From positions 1 through 64,000 of the forward strand of contig CAMPIX010000012.1 of assembly GCA_946886565.1 (NCBI GenBank): a stretch of DNA of 64,000 nucleotides, given 5' to 3'. The first letter of the stretch is position 1, and every line of letters starts with the position of its first letter. The DNA comes from an uncultured Altererythrobacter sp. Lineage in GTDB: Bacteria; Pseudomonadota; Alphaproteobacteria; Sphingomonadales; Sphingomonadaceae. Both the position numbers and the translations under genes were made by a program. Shown one piece after another: positions 17,760-26,988 of the stretch. A model generated the notes under the pieces. It was given only the letters and a program-made list of their open reading frames with translations. It was not told where the DNA came from and ran no database searches.

Positions 17760-19284
17760 GCCGCACGCACCCGATCCGACTCCCCGGCCGCTCGACCATC
17801 TTGCCGAACGCGGCGAGCCCGGGGCGCCCGCGCTGGTGCTGCGCGAGCGCACGCTTAGCCATCAAGACTTAAGAACCCGTGTCGCGCGGATGGCGGCATG
17901 GCTGCAGGGCCGGGTTTCCGAGCAGGGGGCGCGGGTGGCGAGTTGGGCGGCGAAGGGAGAGCTGACCTGCCTGCTGCCGCTCGCCTGCGCGCGTGCCGGG
18001 CTGGTGCACGTGCCGGTCAACCCGCTGCTCAAGCGCGCGCAGGTCGCGCATATCCTCGCCGACAGCGGCGCGCGGCTGCTGGTAGGGACCGAGGCGCGGC
18101 TCGCGACGCTGGAGAATGGCGATCTGCCGGCGGACTGCACGGCGCTGGTCGAGGATGCGGCGCTTGCGGACCTCGAAAGTTTCGAGGGTGCGCTCGGGCC
18201 GTCGCAGGCCGATCCCGACGAGCTTGCGGCGATCCTCTACACCAGCGGCTCGACCGGGCGGCCCAAGGGGGTGATGCTGAGCCACGCCAACATGTGGCTC
18301 GGTGCGGCGAGCGTCTCGCACTACCTCGGGATCGAAAGCGACGACGTCACGCTGGCGGTGCTGCCGCTGTCCTTCGACTACGGGCAGAACCAGTTGCTCA
18401 ATTCGTGGTACGCCGGCGCCTGCGTGGTGCCGCTCGACTATCTCTTCCCGCGCGACGTCGCGAAGGCCTGCGCGCGGCATGGCGTCACGACGCTCGCCGC
18501 GGTGCCGCCGCTGTGGGTGCAGCTGACCGAGATCGACTGGCCGGCGGAGGCGGTGATGCCGGTGCGGCGGCTGACCAACACCGGCGGCGCGCTGACGGTC
18601 GATCTGGTGCGAGATTTGCGCCGTATCTTCCCGCAGGCGCGGCTTTTTCCGATGTACGGGCTGACCGAGGCGTTCCGCTCGACCTATCTCGATCCCACGC
18701 TGGTCGACAGCCACCCTACCTCGATGGGCAGGGCGATTCCTTTCGCCGAGATTCTCGTGATCGGCGACGACGGCATGGTGACCGCAGACGGCGAGGAGGG
18801 CGAGCTGGTCCACTGCGGCCCGCTGGTGGCGCAGGGCTATTGGCAGGACGAGGGCCGCACCGCCGAGCGGTTCAAGCCCGCGCCCGCGCAGTCGCGCTAT
18901 GGCGGCACGGCGGTATGGTCGGGCGACCGGGTGCGGCGGGACGGGCAGGGTCTGCTCTATTTCGTCGGGCGGCGCGACGCGATGATCAAGAGCGCAGGCA
19001 ACCGCATCAGCCCGCAGGAGATCGAGGATGCGGCGATCGCGACCGGGCTGGTCGCCGAGGCGGTCGCGGTCGGGGTGCCCGACGAGCGGTTGGGCCAGGC
19101 GGTCCATCTGGTGACGCGCGCGGCGGCGGGCGCGACCGATCCGGAGGAGCGGCTGCCCAAGGCATTGGCGAGGGGCCTGCCCAATTTCATGCAACCCCAG
19201 ACTATCCACTGGCGCGAGACGCTGCCGGTCAATCCCAACGGCAAGCTCGACCGCGCCGCGATCGCGCGCGAGTTGACGGCATGA
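17758..19284 (+). CDS. AMP-forming acyl-CoA/ACP ligase, exosortase A system-associated
   Basis: 508 residues of the ANL superfamily, as in TIGR03098. The P-loop ILYTSGSTGRPKGV is at about 159-172, LFPMYGLTEAFRSTY is the A5 region, and the C-terminal GRRDAMIKSAGNRISPQEIE and NPNGKLDR (lysine of A10) are intact. It activates an acid as adenylate and probably loads the locus acyl carrier protein or coenzyme A. First gene of the rightward arm. Its stop overlaps the start of the decarboxylase (ATGA). The ribosome site before ATG 17758 is weak. Confidence 0.9.
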   Translation: MPHAPDPTPRPLDHLAERGEPGAPALVLRERTLSHQDLRTRVARMAAWLQGRVSEQGARVASWAAKGELTCLLPLACARAGLVHVPVNPLLKRAQVAHILADSGARLLVGTEARLATLENGDLPADCTALVEDAALADLESFEGALGPSQADPDELAAILYTSGSTGRPKGVMLSHANMWLGAASVSHYLGIESDDVTLAVLPLSFDYGQNQLLNSWYAGACVVPLDYLFPRDVAKACARHGVTTLAAVPPLWVQLTEIDWPAEAVMPVRRLTNTGGALTVDLVRDLRRIFPQARLFPMYGLTEAFRSTYLDPTLVDSHPTSMGRAIPFAEILVIGDDGMVTADGEEGELVHCGPLVAQGYWQDEGRTAERFKPAPAQSRYGGTAVWSGDRVRRDGQGLLYFVGRRDAMIKSAGNRISPQEIEDAAIATGLVAEAVAVGVPDERLGQAVHLVTRAAAGATDPEERLPKALARGLPNFMQPQTIHWRETLPVNPNGKLDRAAIARELTA

Positions 19285-20507
19285 AGCCGCTCGGACCCAT
19301 TCCTGCCGGCTACCCTGCACTCGAGGGCGAACTCGCGGTCGGCGGGCGCAAGGCGAGCGATCTCGTCGCCGAAGCCGGCGGGACGCCGCTGTTCGTCTAT
19401 TCGCGCGAGCTGTTGCGCCAGCGGGTCGCGGCGCTGCGCGAGACCATGCCCGCGCGGCTCAAGCTCCATTTCGCGATCAAGGCCAATCCGTACCGGCCGG
19501 TGCTCGAGTTCATGGCCGGGCTGGTCGACGGGTTCGACGTCGCTTCGGCGGGAGAGCTGGCGATGGTCCGCGCGGCGGGGATCGAGGCGTCCCTGGTCAG
19601 CTTCGCCGGCCCCGGCAAACGCGACGAGGAGATCGAGGCAGCGATTTCAGCTGGTTGTACGATCAACCTCGAATCGGAAGGTGAGGCGCGCCGCGCGCTT
19701 GCGATCGGCGACCGGCTGGGCGTCCGGCCCCGGCTGGCGATCCGGGTGAACCCCTCGTTCGAGCTGCGCGGCTCGGGGATGAAGATGGGCGGCGGGGCCA
19801 AGCAGTTCGGGATCGACGAGGAGCGCGTGCCCGCGCTCGGGCGCGAGGTGATCGCCGCCGGGGCGGAGTGGTTCGGGCTGCATATCTTCACCGGCAGCCA
19901 GGCGCTCGACGCCGAGGCGATTATCGAGACGCAGGCCAACGTGCTCGCGCTGGCCGACCGGCTCGCGGGCGCAATCGGCGCGCCGCTGCCCAGGCTCAAC
20001 ATGGGCGGCGGGTTCGGCATACCCTATTTCAACGGCGATACCCCGCTCGACATCGGCGCGATCGGCGCCGCGCTGGAGGAGCGGTTCGCGAAACTCCCGG
20101 CGAGCCTCGCCGAGACCGAGCTGTGCATCGAGCTGGGCCGCTATCTCGCGGGAGAAGCGGGGGTCTATCTGACCCGGATCGTCGACCGCAAGGAGAGCCA
20201 CGGGCAGACCTTCCTCATCACCGACGGCGGTCTGCACCACCAGCTCGCCGCCTCGGGCAATTTCGGCACCGTGGTGCGGCGCAACTATCCGCTGGCGATC
20301 GCCACGCGCTTCGACGCCGCGCCCGAGGAAGAGGCGAACGTCGTCGGCTGCCTGTGCACCCCGCTCGACCGGCTGGCCGATCAGGCGCATCTGCCGCGCG
20401 CCGAGGCGGGCGATCTCGTCGCGGTGTTCTGCGCCGGAGCCTACGGCGCGAGCGCCTCGCCCGTGAATTTCCTCGGCCACGGCCCGGCTCGCGAGATGCT
20501 GGTGTAA
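19281..20507 (+). CDS. PLP-dependent decarboxylase, exosortase A system-associated
   Basis: 408 residues of fold-type III (DapDC/ornithine decarboxylase 2 superfamily), matching TIGR03099. The PLP lysine is K67 in LHFAIKANPYRPVL. Also seen are GFDVASAGELAMV, GLHIFTGSQALDAE, NMGGGFGIPYF and the ELGRYLAGEAG block. It presumably decarboxylates a diamino or amino acid for the exopolysaccharide or its carrier-bound precursor; the substrate is unknown. Coupled to the ligase by ATGA. The next gene is 408 bases away, behind a repeat and a probable promoter. Confidence 0.9.
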   Translation: MKPLGPIPAGYPALEGELAVGGRKASDLVAEAGGTPLFVYSRELLRQRVAALRETMPARLKLHFAIKANPYRPVLEFMAGLVDGFDVASAGELAMVRAAGIEASLVSFAGPGKRDEEIEAAISAGCTINLESEGEARRALAIGDRLGVRPRLAIRVNPSFELRGSGMKMGGGAKQFGIDEERVPALGREVIAAGAEWFGLHIFTGSQALDAEAIIETQANVLALADRLAGAIGAPLPRLNMGGGFGIPYFNGDTPLDIGAIGAALEERFAKLPASLAETELCIELGRYLAGEAGVYLTRIVDRKESHGQTFLITDGGLHHQLAASGNFGTVVRRNYPLAIATRFDAAPEEEANVVGCLCTPLDRLADQAHLPRAEAGDLVAVFCAGAYGASASPVNFLGHGPAREMLV

Positions 20508-20915
20508 GCGGCAGCATCGGCATTTGGGCGTTGGAGGCCATCCGATCCTCCCCCGAAGGGGGAGGGGGACCGCCGCCGTAGGCGGTGGTGGAGGGGTGTC
20601 CCGCTCTCGATAGGGCAACACCCCTCCGTCAGCCGCTACGCGGCCGCCACCTCCCCTTGCAGGGGAGGATCGGGTGGCCGCTGGCCTTAGTGACCGGTCT
20701 GAACGTTGATACGCCCAAGCTCCGTTAACCTTTGGCCACGCGCCGTCCCATCGCGGGACCGCGTGCGATCGGGCGGCAAAGACTAACAGTATGTTCACCC
20801 TTTTCGGCGAGGAAGTGCCCGTGTGAATCGCGGGTGCGAAAGGCGAGGTCAGCTCCTCCCTGCCGCATGTCGTGCCCGCAGGACAGGCCCGAACAACCGG
20901 CAAGGACGTGCAAAG
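20508..20915 (+). promoter_or_regulatory. Intergenic region before the polysaccharide export genes
   Basis: 408 bases without a convincing gene. The left third is a family A repeat (20544-20671). The remainder (about 20672-20915) is relatively less GC-rich around the gttaacctttggcc stretch at 20724-20737 and should hold the promoter of the export-to-amidotransferase gene run. I cannot assign a sigma factor or operator with confidence. A frame starting at 20823 and leading into the export gene reads as non-coding leader. Confidence 0.4.
20544..20671. repeat. Palindromic repeat, family A (copy 3)
   Basis: Bounded by gatcctcccc and ggggaggatc. Inner inverted blocks include tggaggggtgt/acacccctcc and accgccgcc/ggcggc-type stems. 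It has the same layout as the copies at 3423 and 61311, but the core reads gtgtccc...acacccc instead of gcac...gtgc. It follows the decarboxylase gene and may end its transcript. Confidence 0.85.
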
Positions 20916-21560
20916 ATGCCCACCGCCCGACTTCCCCTCGCATTCGCCGGCAGCGCGCTCGCCGCATTGTCTCTCGCAGGCTGCGCCGGCGGCGGCGGCG
21001 CGCAGCTGCCCCCGGCCTCGTTCGTGGCGATGCAGGAAGGGCCGGGCGAGGAATACGTCATCGGCCCGCTCGACGAGTTGACGATCCACGTCTGGCGCAA
21101 CCCCGAGCTCGGCGCGGAGAAGATCCAGGTCCGCCCCGACGGTCGCATCACCACCCCGCTGGTCGCCGACATGCCCGCGGTCGGCAAGACCCCGGCGATG
21201 CTGGCCGAGGACATCCGCCTGCAGCTTTCGCAATATATCGAGGAGCCGCTGGTCTCGGTGATCGTGACCGGCTTTGCCGGCACCTTCAGCCAGCAGATCC
21301 GGATCGTCGGCGCGACCGAGCAGCCGGCTTCGATCCCCTATCGCGCGAACATGACGGTGCTCGACGCGATGATCGCGGTCGGCGGGATGAGCGAGTTCGC
21401 CGCGGGCAACCGCGCCAAGCTGATCCGCTTCGACAAGCAGGCCGGGCGCCAGCGCGAATACGCGCTGCGGCTGGGCGACCTGCTGAAGGAAGGCGACAGC
21501 AAGGCCAACGTGATGCTCGAGCCGGGCGACGTGATCATCATCCCCGAAAGCATGTTCTGA
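20916..21560 (+). CDS. XrtA-system polysaccharide export lipoprotein (Wza-like)
   Basis: 214 residues. A lipoprotein signal ends at the lipobox LAGC (LAALSLAGCAG). The poly-export domain follows (EEYVIGPLDELTIHVWRNPEL), with the SLBB-type segment IRIVGATEQPASIPYRANMTVLDAM and a GDVIIIPESMF end. It would form the outer-membrane export pore for the exopolysaccharide (family TIGR03027). The start is ATG 20916, because the signal peptide begins there. The chain-length gene begins 16 bases later. Confidence 0.9.
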   Translation: MPTARLPLAFAGSALAALSLAGCAGGGGAQLPPASFVAMQEGPGEEYVIGPLDELTIHVWRNPELGAEKIQVRPDGRITTPLVADMPAVGKTPAMLAEDIRLQLSQYIEEPLVSVIVTGFAGTFSQQIRIVGATEQPASIPYRANMTVLDAMIAVGGMSEFAAGNRAKLIRFDKQAGRQREYALRLGDLLKEGDSKANVMLEPGDVIIIPESMF

Positions 21561-21576
21561 GGAAGGCCGCGCGCAC

Positions 21577-23097
21577 ATGAACGAGGTCTTCGAGGAACTG
21601 CAGGCGGCGCTGCATTCGGCCTGGCACCGGCGCTGGCTGGTGCTCGCGGTCGCGTGGGGCGTGTGCGTCGCGGGCTGGCTCGCGGTGGCGATGATCCCCA
21701 ACACCTACGAATCGAAGGCCCGCGTCTTCGTCCAGCTCGACGACGTGCTGTCGCAGCAGCTCGATATCGCGAGCGCGGGCAAGGACGAGATCGAGCGCGT
21801 GCGCAAGACGCTCGCGAGCTCGGTCAACCTCGAGAAGGTCGTGCGCTCGACCCGGCTCGGCGAAGGCGTGACCACGCCCGGCCAGATGGAGCGCGCGGTC
21901 GCCAGCCTGACCGAGAAGGTCAAGGTCGTCAGCACCGAGGACAACCTGATCGAGATCACCGCGCAGATCGGCAAGTCGAGCCTGTCCGACGCGGAGAACG
22001 CCGCGCTGGCGCAGGACGTGGTGCAGAAGATGATCGACATTTTCCGCGAAGAGAACATCGCCGGCAGCCGCGGCGAAGTGGCCGAGACGCTGGTGTTCCT
22101 CGACCAGCAGCTCGAAGACCGCAAGCGCGAGCTCGAGGCCGCCGAACAGCGCCGGCTGGCGTTCGAGGCCGAGCACCCCGAGCTGATCGGCGGCACGGCC
22201 ACGCTTTCCGCCCGGCTCCAGCAGTTGCGCGGCGAAATGCGCGGGATCGATGCGGATCTCGCAGCGGCGCAAAGCGCGCTCGCGGCGATCGAGGGGCAGA
22301 TCGCGGGCACTTCGCGCACGCTGGTGACGCCCGGCGAAGGCGGCGGCGCGCGCGGCGCGCTGATGCAGGCGCGCTCGCAGCTTGCCGGATTGCAGGCGCG
22401 CGGGCTGACCGACAACCACCCCGACGTGGCCGCGCTCCAGCGTCAGATCGAGCTGCTCGAACGGCAGGCGGCGCGCGAGGGGCCGAACGCGGCCGGGACG
22501 GTCAATCCCGCCTACAGCTCGCTGGTCGCGATCCGCGCCGAGCGCGATGCCAACGTCCAGGCACTGATGGCGCGCAAGGCGGCGCTCCAGGCGGACCTCA
22601 CCGGAATGATGGCGAGCCAGGCGGACGAGCCCGCGGTGGCGGCCGAAGCCAACCGCATCAGCCGCGACTACGAGGTGCTCAAGAGCAAGTACGACGAACT
22701 GCTGCAAGCCCGCGAGGAGATGCAGTTGCGCGGGCAGGTGCAGAGCGAGCGCAGCTCGTTCACCTTCGAGGTGATCGATCCGCCCACGACGCCGCGCGCA
22801 CCCGCCGCGCCGAACCGCCCGATCCTGCTGATCGGGGTGCTGATCCTCGGCATCGGGGCGGGTGTGGGCGCGGCCTTCGCGATCGGCCAGGTGCGCTCGA
22901 CTTTCGCCACCGGGGCGAAGCTCGAGCGCTCGCTCGGGCTGCCGGTGATCGGCACGATCTCGCACACCTTGACCGAGGCCGGCCGCGCGCTGGCGCGCAA
23001 GCGGATGAAGCTGTTCGCCGGCGGCTGCGCCTCGCTCGTGGGCATGTGCGTGCTGCTGCTGGCGGTCGAGTTCGTCCAGGTCGGCATGGTCGGGTGA
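21577..23097 (+). CDS. XrtA-system polysaccharide chain-length determinant (Wzz/GNVR type)
   Basis: 506 residues. Two membrane spans bracket a long periplasmic coiled coil: residues about 20-40 (WLVLAVAWGVCVAGWLAVAMI) and about 485-500 near the C-terminus, with another hydrophobic stretch at ILLIGVLILGIGAGVGAAF. Coiled-coil heptads rich in Glu, Gln, Arg and Leu run from about 150 to 400, and the GNVR-like ESSF/EVIDPPTTPRAPAAPN block precedes the spans. It sets polymer length together with the tyrosine kinase next door (TIGR03007 architecture). Confidence 0.9.
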   Translation: MNEVFEELQAALHSAWHRRWLVLAVAWGVCVAGWLAVAMIPNTYESKARVFVQLDDVLSQQLDIASAGKDEIERVRKTLASSVNLEKVVRSTRLGEGVTTPGQMERAVASLTEKVKVVSTEDNLIEITAQIGKSSLSDAENAALAQDVVQKMIDIFREENIAGSRGEVAETLVFLDQQLEDRKRELEAAEQRRLAFEAEHPELIGGTATLSARLQQLRGEMRGIDADLAAAQSALAAIEGQIAGTSRTLVTPGEGGGARGALMQARSQLAGLQARGLTDNHPDVAALQRQIELLERQAAREGPNAAGTVNPAYSSLVAIRAERDANVQALMARKAALQADLTGMMASQADEPAVAAEANRISRDYEVLKSKYDELLQAREEMQLRGQVQSERSSFTFEVIDPPTTPRAPAAPNRPILLIGVLILGIGAGVGAAFAIGQVRSTFATGAKLERSLGLPVIGTISHTLTEAGRALARKRMKLFAGGCASLVGMCVLLLAVEFVQVGMVG

Positions 23098-23107
23098 GGA
23101 GAGGGAC

Positions 23108-24154
23108 ATGACCGAACACAAGAAGATCCCCGTCCCGCCTGAAGGCGACAAGCCGAGCTCGCTGCTCGAGCGCGCGAGCGGCGCGTTCGGGTTCGACCCG
23201 TTCAGGCCCGCACCGGTGCCCGATCGCCTGCCCGACGAGGCGATGAAGCGCGCCAAGGTGCGGCGCGCCGAACCGGAGCCGCAGGCCGCACCTGCGCCTG
23301 CACCCGCAGCGCCTCCGGCTCCGGAGCCGGCGGTGGAGGTGCAGGCAGAAGCGCCGCGCGCGAGCTTGCCCGCCGCGGTTCCCCCGTCGCAGGTGACGAT
23401 CGAGCGCCAGGTCGGCGCGGTCGCCTTGCAGGGCAAGCGCTTCCCGGTCGACCGCGAGCTGCTGCGCGAGCAGGGCCTGATCGTGCCCGACGGTGCGGTG
23501 GGCGCGCTGGTCGAGGAATTCCGCATCGTGAAGCGCCGCGTGCTCGAAAGCGCGCGCGCCGAGGGCACCGCGCTGTCGCGCCGGATCCTCGTCTGCTCGC
23601 CGCATCCGGGCGAGGGCAAGACCTTCTGCGCCAGCAACCTCGCGATCGCGCTCGCCGCCGAGCGCGACAGCGAAGTGCTGCTGATCGACGCCGATTTCGC
23701 CAAGCCCTCGATCCTCTCGACCTTCGGTCTGCCCAAAGGTCCGGGCTTCATGGACTGCCTCGCCAACGAGGACGTGCAGCCCGAAGACCTCGTGATCGGC
23801 ACCGATATTCCCGGCCTGTGGGTGCTGCCCGCCGGCAACCACACCAATGCCGACAGCGAGTATCTGGCCAGCCGCAGGACGGGCGAGGTGCTCGACCGGC
23901 TGAGCATGGGTGCGCCGAACCGCGTGCTGATCTTCGATTCGCCGCCCGCGCTCGCGGCCTCGCCCGCCGCCGAGCTGGCCAAGCACGTCGGCCAGGCGAT
24001 CCTCGTCGCGCGCGCCGACGCCACGGCGCAGAGCGCGCTCGAAGACGCGGTGGAGCTGCTCTCGGGCTGTCCGGACATCAAGCTGCTGCTCAACGCGGCG
24101 CACTTCAGCCCGAGCGGGCGGAAGTTCGGAACCTACTATGGGTACGGGGAGTAA
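23108..24154 (+). CDS. XrtA-associated tyrosine autokinase (BY-kinase)
   Basis: 348 residues. A Pro/Ala-rich linker at about 55-80 precedes a BY-kinase domain. The Walker A motif SPHPGEGKT is at 164-172, the A' motif LLIDADF at 191-197, and LIFDSPP serves as Walker B. The C-terminus ends with a tyrosine cluster (TYYGYGE) that would be the autophosphorylation tail. It regulates polymer assembly by phosphorylation cycles with the chain-length protein (TIGR03018 architecture). The last bases overlap no gene; the barrel gene starts five bases on. Confidence 0.92.
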   Translation: MTEHKKIPVPPEGDKPSSLLERASGAFGFDPFRPAPVPDRLPDEAMKRAKVRRAEPEPQAAPAPAPAAPPAPEPAVEVQAEAPRASLPAAVPPSQVTIERQVGAVALQGKRFPVDRELLREQGLIVPDGAVGALVEEFRIVKRRVLESARAEGTALSRRILVCSPHPGEGKTFCASNLAIALAAERDSEVLLIDADFAKPSILSTFGLPKGPGFMDCLANEDVQPEDLVIGTDIPGLWVLPAGNHTNADSEYLASRRTGEVLDRLSMGAPNRVLIFDSPPALAASPAAELAKHVGQAILVARADATAQSALEDAVELLSGCPDIKLLLNAAHFSPSGRKFGTYYGYGE

Positions 24155-24158
24155 CCCG

Positions 24159-25805
24159 ATGAAACGCAGCCATTTCGCCGCTGCCTCTGCACTCGCCGCG
24201 CTTGCGCTGGCGGTGCCCGCCTCGGCGCAGGAGACCGCGGACGAGGAAGCCGCCGCGGAGCGCGACGATCGCGGTCTGCGCGTCGATCCCTATATCGAGG
24301 CCTCGCAGGTGCTCGTCGCCGAACTCTCGCCCGGCGACGACGTCGTGACCTACACTCAGCTCGCGGTCGGCGTCGACGCGAGCGTGACGGGGCGCAACAA
24401 CGGCGGCTCGGTCTCGCTGCGCTACGAGCGCAATATCGGCTACGGCGACGACACGCTGGATTCGGACACGCTCAGCGGCGTGGCGCGCGGCTATGCGACG
24501 GTCGTCCCGCGCGCGCTGACGATCGAGGGCGGCGCGCTCGCGGCGCGCACGCGGGTCGACGGCAACGGCGGGGCGACGCTCAATCCGCTGGTCGGCGATG
24601 ACAGCGAGAGCCGCATCTATTCGGCCTATGCCGGGCCCAACCTCCACACCCGCGCCGGCGATGTCGAGGTCAACGCCAACTACCGCATCGGCTACACGCG
24701 GGTCGAAGCGCCCGATGCCCTCGTGGTCGCGCCCGGCGCTGCTGCGGTCGACGTGTTCGACGAGAGCGTGGTGCATGCGGCGGGCTTCCATGTCGGCACC
24801 AGCCCTGGCGAACCGCTGCCGGTCGGCGTGGGCGTCGGCGGGGGCTGGGTGCAGGAGGATGTCTCCAACCTCGACCAGCGGGTGCAGGATCGCTTCGTGC
24901 GCGCCGACGTGCAGGTTCCGGTGAGCCGCGATGTCGCGCTCGTCGGCGGGGTGGGTTACGAGGATGTCGAGGTTTCGAGCCGCGATGCGGTGCGCGATGC
25001 CGCGGGCAACCCGGTGATCGGCGACGACGGCCGCTTCGTCACCGACGAGAGCGAACCGCGCCGCATCGCCTACGAGGCGTCGGGCCTGATCTGGGACGTC
25101 GGCGTGATGTGGCGCCCGAGCGCGCGCACCGCGCTCGAGGCGCATGTCGGCCGGCGCTACGATTCGACCACCTACTACGGCACCTTCGCCTGGGCGCCGA
25201 GTTCGCGCAGCAACGTCAACGTGGCGGTCTACGACACCGTCTCGGGGTTCGGCGGGCTGCTCAACACCGCGCTTGCCAACCTGCCGACCGAGTTCAGCGC
25301 CGCACGCAACGCGTTGAGCGGCGACTTCACCGGCTGCGTCGGCGGCGAGGACGGCGCGAACTGCCTGGCGGGCGTGCTCGGCTCGGTCCGCTCGGCGGTG
25401 TTCCGCTCGCGCGGGATCGCAGCCGGTTACGGCGTGCGCCTCGGCCGGATCGATACCGGCATCGGCGCGGGTTACCAGCGGCGCAAGTTCATCGCCGCGC
25501 CCGGCACCGTGCTCGCGACGGCGAACGGCGTCGTCGATGAAGCGTACTGGGTGAACTATTATATCGGGGCGGAGCTCGGCCGCACCGCGGCGCTGGACGG
25601 CAACGTCTATGCCAGCTGGATCGACAGCGACTTCGTCGACAGCGGCGAGGTCTTCGCGATCGGCGCCTCGGCCGCCTACCGCCGCCTGATCACCGGCCGC
25701 CTGTCTGCGCGCGCCGCGCTGGCGGTGGATCATCTCGACAGCGAACTGACGCTCGGGGACTACACCTCGGCCTCGGCGCTGCTCGGCCTGCGATACGATT
25801 TCTGA
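24159..25805 (+). CDS. Outer-membrane beta-barrel protein of the XrtA locus
   Basis: 548 residues. A clear signal peptide (HFAAASALAALALAVPASAQ) is followed by an acidic linker and many alternating amphipathic strands (SVSLRYERNIGYGDD, SAYRRLITGRLSARAALA), ending in ALLGLRYDF with a C-terminal phenylalanine, the outer-membrane assembly signal. Position and length fit the TIGR03016-type PEP-CTERM-associated barrel. It could form a polysaccharide secretion channel, which is an inference from context. ATG 24159 is preferred over a start at 24138 that would overlap the kinase gene. Confidence 0.8.
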   Translation: MKRSHFAAASALAALALAVPASAQETADEEAAAERDDRGLRVDPYIEASQVLVAELSPGDDVVTYTQLAVGVDASVTGRNNGGSVSLRYERNIGYGDDTLDSDTLSGVARGYATVVPRALTIEGGALAARTRVDGNGGATLNPLVGDDSESRIYSAYAGPNLHTRAGDVEVNANYRIGYTRVEAPDALVVAPGAAAVDVFDESVVHAAGFHVGTSPGEPLPVGVGVGGGWVQEDVSNLDQRVQDRFVRADVQVPVSRDVALVGGVGYEDVEVSSRDAVRDAAGNPVIGDDGRFVTDESEPRRIAYEASGLIWDVGVMWRPSARTALEAHVGRRYDSTTYYGTFAWAPSSRSNVNVAVYDTVSGFGGLLNTALANLPTEFSAARNALSGDFTGCVGGEDGANCLAGVLGSVRSAVFRSRGIAAGYGVRLGRIDTGIGAGYQRRKFIAAPGTVLATANGVVDEAYWVNYYIGAELGRTAALDGNVYASWIDSDFVDSGEVFAIGASAAYRRLITGRLSARAALAVDHLDSELTLGDYTSASALLGLRYDF

Positions 25806-25818
25806 GGGGTGTGAAGCG

Positions 25819-26976
25819 ATGTTCGAAGAATTCTACGGGCTGACGGGTCGACCCTTCCAGCTGACCCCCGATCCCAACTTCTATTTCGAGAGCACGACGC
25901 ACCGCAAGGCGCTGTCCTATCTCGGATACGGGATGGCGCAGGGCGAGGGCTTCATCGTCATCACCGGCGAGGTCGGGGCGGGCAAGTCCACGCTGGTCGC
26001 GCATCTGATGCAGAAGATCGATCCCGGCCAGATGACGGTCGGCCAGGTCGTGACCAGCAATCTCGACGGGGAGGAGCTGGTCCACGTGGTCGCGCAGAGC
26101 TTCGGCCTCGAGGTCGAAGGCCACGACAAGGCGGCCGCGCTCGGCGCGATCGAGGCTTTCCTGCACACCGAAGCGCGCGAGGGCCGGCGGTGCATGCTGG
26201 TGGTCGACGAATCGCAGAACCTCAGCGTCGAGGCGCTGGAGGAGCTGCGTATGCTGTCGAACTTCCAGCTCGGCGCGCATCCGCTGCTGCAGACGCTGCT
26301 GCTGGGCCAGCCCGAGTTCAAGCAGGTGCTCGCCGAGCACGAGGCGTTGGAGCAGTTGCGCCAGCGGGTGATCGCCGCGCACCATCTGGAGCCGATGGAG
26401 CCGGGCGAGATCGAACCTTATATCCGCCACCGGCTCGAATGCGTCGGCTGGCAGGGCAATCCCGAATTCGACCAGGACGTCTTCGCCGGGTTGCACGAAG
26501 CGGCGGGCGGTATCCCGCGCAAGGTCAACCAGGTCGCAACGCGGCTGCTGCTGCTCGGCGCGGTCGAGCAGCGCACGCGGATCGATGGCGCCATGCTGCG
26601 CGCGGTGGTCGAGGAAATGCGCAGCGAAAGCGAGGCACCGCCCAACCCGGCGGCGAGGCTCGCCGCTGCGCCCGTCCCCGGGCCGGTCAAGCACGCGGTC
26701 CATTCCGAAGCTGGGCCGGCGCCGGCTGGGCCCCCGGTCGATTTCGAGGCCATGCTCGCTGAGCGCGACGCGCAGATCGCCGAACTCCAGCAGGCGGTGA
26801 TCGAGCTGTCGCGTGCGGCCGAGGAGGGCGAAGATGGCGCTGAGCGCGAGGAGCTGGTGGCCCGGATCGACACCTTCGGCCGGCGGCTCGACGAGCAGGA
26901 ACGCTCGGTGCGCCACGTGCTTGCCATGCTGATCGAGTGGGTCGAAACCGGGCAGGCGCCGCGCGCCGCGGCCTAG
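25819..26976 (+). CDS. XrtA-associated ExeA-like ATPase
   Basis: 385 residues. The beginning MFEEFYGLTGRPFQLTPDP is the hallmark of ExeA/GspA-like ATPases (TIGR03015). Walker A is GEVGAGKSTL at 50-59, Walker B is LVVDESQN near 127-134, and the sensor region follows (RLRQRV-type arginines). Residues from about 275 on are a Pro/Ala linker and a short coiled coil. It is cytoplasmic and its partner is unknown; in type II systems the relative acts with a membrane protein to insert secretins. Confidence 0.92.
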   Translation: MFEEFYGLTGRPFQLTPDPNFYFESTTHRKALSYLGYGMAQGEGFIVITGEVGAGKSTLVAHLMQKIDPGQMTVGQVVTSNLDGEELVHVVAQSFGLEVEGHDKAAALGAIEAFLHTEAREGRRCMLVVDESQNLSVEALEELRMLSNFQLGAHPLLQTLLLGQPEFKQVLAEHEALEQLRQRVIAAHHLEPMEPGEIEPYIRHRLECVGWQGNPEFDQDVFAGLHEAAGGIPRKVNQVATRLLLLGAVEQRTRIDGAMLRAVVEEMRSESEAPPNPAARLAAAPVPGPVKHAVHSEAGPAPAGPPVDFEAMLAERDAQIAELQQAVIELSRAAEEGEDGAEREELVARIDTFGRRLDEQERSVRHVLAMLIEWVETGQAPRAAA

Positions 26977-26988
26977 GACCCCGGCGCG

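Noticed and set aside
24138..24158. Earlier start for the barrel gene
   Set aside because: It would overlap the kinase gene and put seven extra residues ahead of a clean signal peptide.
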